Positions 63,642 through 64,000 of a stretch of 64,000 nucleotides of DNA are shown here, one piece after another. How positions within the stretch are numbered: position 1 is the first letter of the stretch; every line of letters starts with the position of its first letter. Made by a program: the position numbers and the translations under genes. The stretch is from positions 1-64,000 of the forward strand of contig CANMLU010000012.1 in the NCBI GenBank assembly GCA_947498815.1, given 5' to 3'. Source of the stretch: an uncultured Aquimarina sp. GTDB lineage: Bacteria; Bacteroidota; Bacteroidia; Flavobacteriales; Flavobacteriaceae. Under the pieces are notes generated by a model. It was given only the letters and a program-made list of their open reading frames with translations. It did not search any database and had not been told where the DNA came from.

Positions 63642-64000
63642 ATGAAAATATACGGCCATCGCGGTGCTGCAGGCTTGGTTGCCGAAAACACCTTGGAATC
63701 TATAACCAAAGCCCTAGAATTGGGGGTTGATGGTATCGAAATCGATATACATTGTTGTAAAACAGGAGAACTGGTCGTAATTCATGATGAAACCCTGGAT
63801 AGAACCACCGACGGTAAAGGGGATGTATTGGATTATACATTATCCGAATTGCGTCAATGTAAAACAGAAGAAGGATTCGGTATCCCCACTTTACAAGAAG
63901 TTTTGGATCTAATTAATGGGCAATGTGAACTTAATGTGGAGTTAAAAGGTGAAAATACTGCAATACCTGCGATTAAGCTGCTGGAAAAGTATATCAAAAA
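63642..64000 (+). CDS. Glycerophosphodiester phosphodiesterase, partial
   Basis: First 119 codons of a gene cut by the window edge. The N-terminus MKIYGHRGAAGLVAENTLES has the catalytic HRG and EN signature of GDPD enzymes, and GVDGIEIDIHCCKTGELVVIHDETLDRTTDG carries the metal-binding EID and the second catalytic His (HDETLDR). It hydrolyses glycerophosphodiesters to glycerol-3-phosphate and an alcohol. No signal peptide, so it is a cytoplasmic form as far as can be seen. Confidence 0.93.
   Translation, partial: MKIYGHRGAAGLVAENTLESITKALELGVDGIEIDIHCCKTGELVVIHDETLDRTTDGKGDVLDYTLSELRQCKTEEGFGIPTLQEVLDLINGQCELNVELKGENTAIPAIKLLEKYIK

Overview
The window reads as a low-GC chromosomal segment of a marine-type member of the Flavobacteriaceae (Bacteroidota). 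Evidence: promoters of the Bacteroidota form TTG-N17-23-TAnnTTTG (for example before rpsP at 45431-45463 and before the acyl-CoA dehydrogenase at 48062-48118), several proteins ending in type IX secretion (T9SS) sorting domains, families largely restricted to this group (DUF4230, DUF4260, DUF6252, membrane MutS-like ATPase, DnaE with a fused exonuclease), and dispersed intergenic repeats. An Aquimarina- or Kordia-like genus is a guess; no rRNA is present to settle it.

Layout. 1-1.7 kb: an orphan tyrosine integrase and a divergent small zinc-ribbon protein with a dyad between them. 1.8-8.7 kb (minus strand): a tightly packed operon ruvC > hemW > methyltransferase > cyclase > DUF4260 > DUF4230 > GNAT > MmcQ, followed by a membrane MutS-like ATPase. 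hemW lacks a canonical start codon at its conserved N-terminus. 8.7-11.0 kb: a TonB-like lipoprotein and a membrane TPR-HTH regulator. 11.5-27.4 kb (plus strand): four large secreted carbohydrate-active proteins, all with T9SS tails: a tandem GH16 protein, a beta-helix protein, a 2100-residue GH9-CBM3-PKD-X-PKD-GH48 cellulase, and a DUF5060 protein with several binding modules. 27.4-32.7 kb: a BlaI-type repressor operon with two M56 (BlaR1-like) membrane proteases and a TPR protein, with three matching operator dyads upstream.

32.8-49.3 kb is mostly housekeeping: DUF456, S9 peptidase, truncated haemoglobin, tRNA-Asp, DUF58, thioredoxin, a seven-haem cytochrome c, DnaE, a DUF6252 lipoprotein, rpsP-rimM-trmN6, a PepSY-like protein, and a glutaryl-CoA-dehydrogenase-like enzyme.

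49.3-63.3 kb is accessory and repeat-rich. An 88-bp direct repeat lies at each end. Between the copies are a small HTH protein, an ECF sigma factor with a membrane TPR-type anti-sigma candidate, and, divergently, three translationally coupled paralogues of about 1100 residues. Each paralogue has a signal peptide, variable TPRs, a CHAT caspase-like protease domain with intact His/Cys, and a C-terminal membrane anchor. A GIY-YIG protein and a tandem repeat array follow. The window ends inside a glycerophosphodiester phosphodiesterase gene.

The two most notable systems are the T9SS-exported GH9/GH48 fusion cellulase with its companions, and the sigma/anti-sigma plus CHAT-protease array, whose TPR sensors have diverged while the protease halves show mosaic homogenisation.
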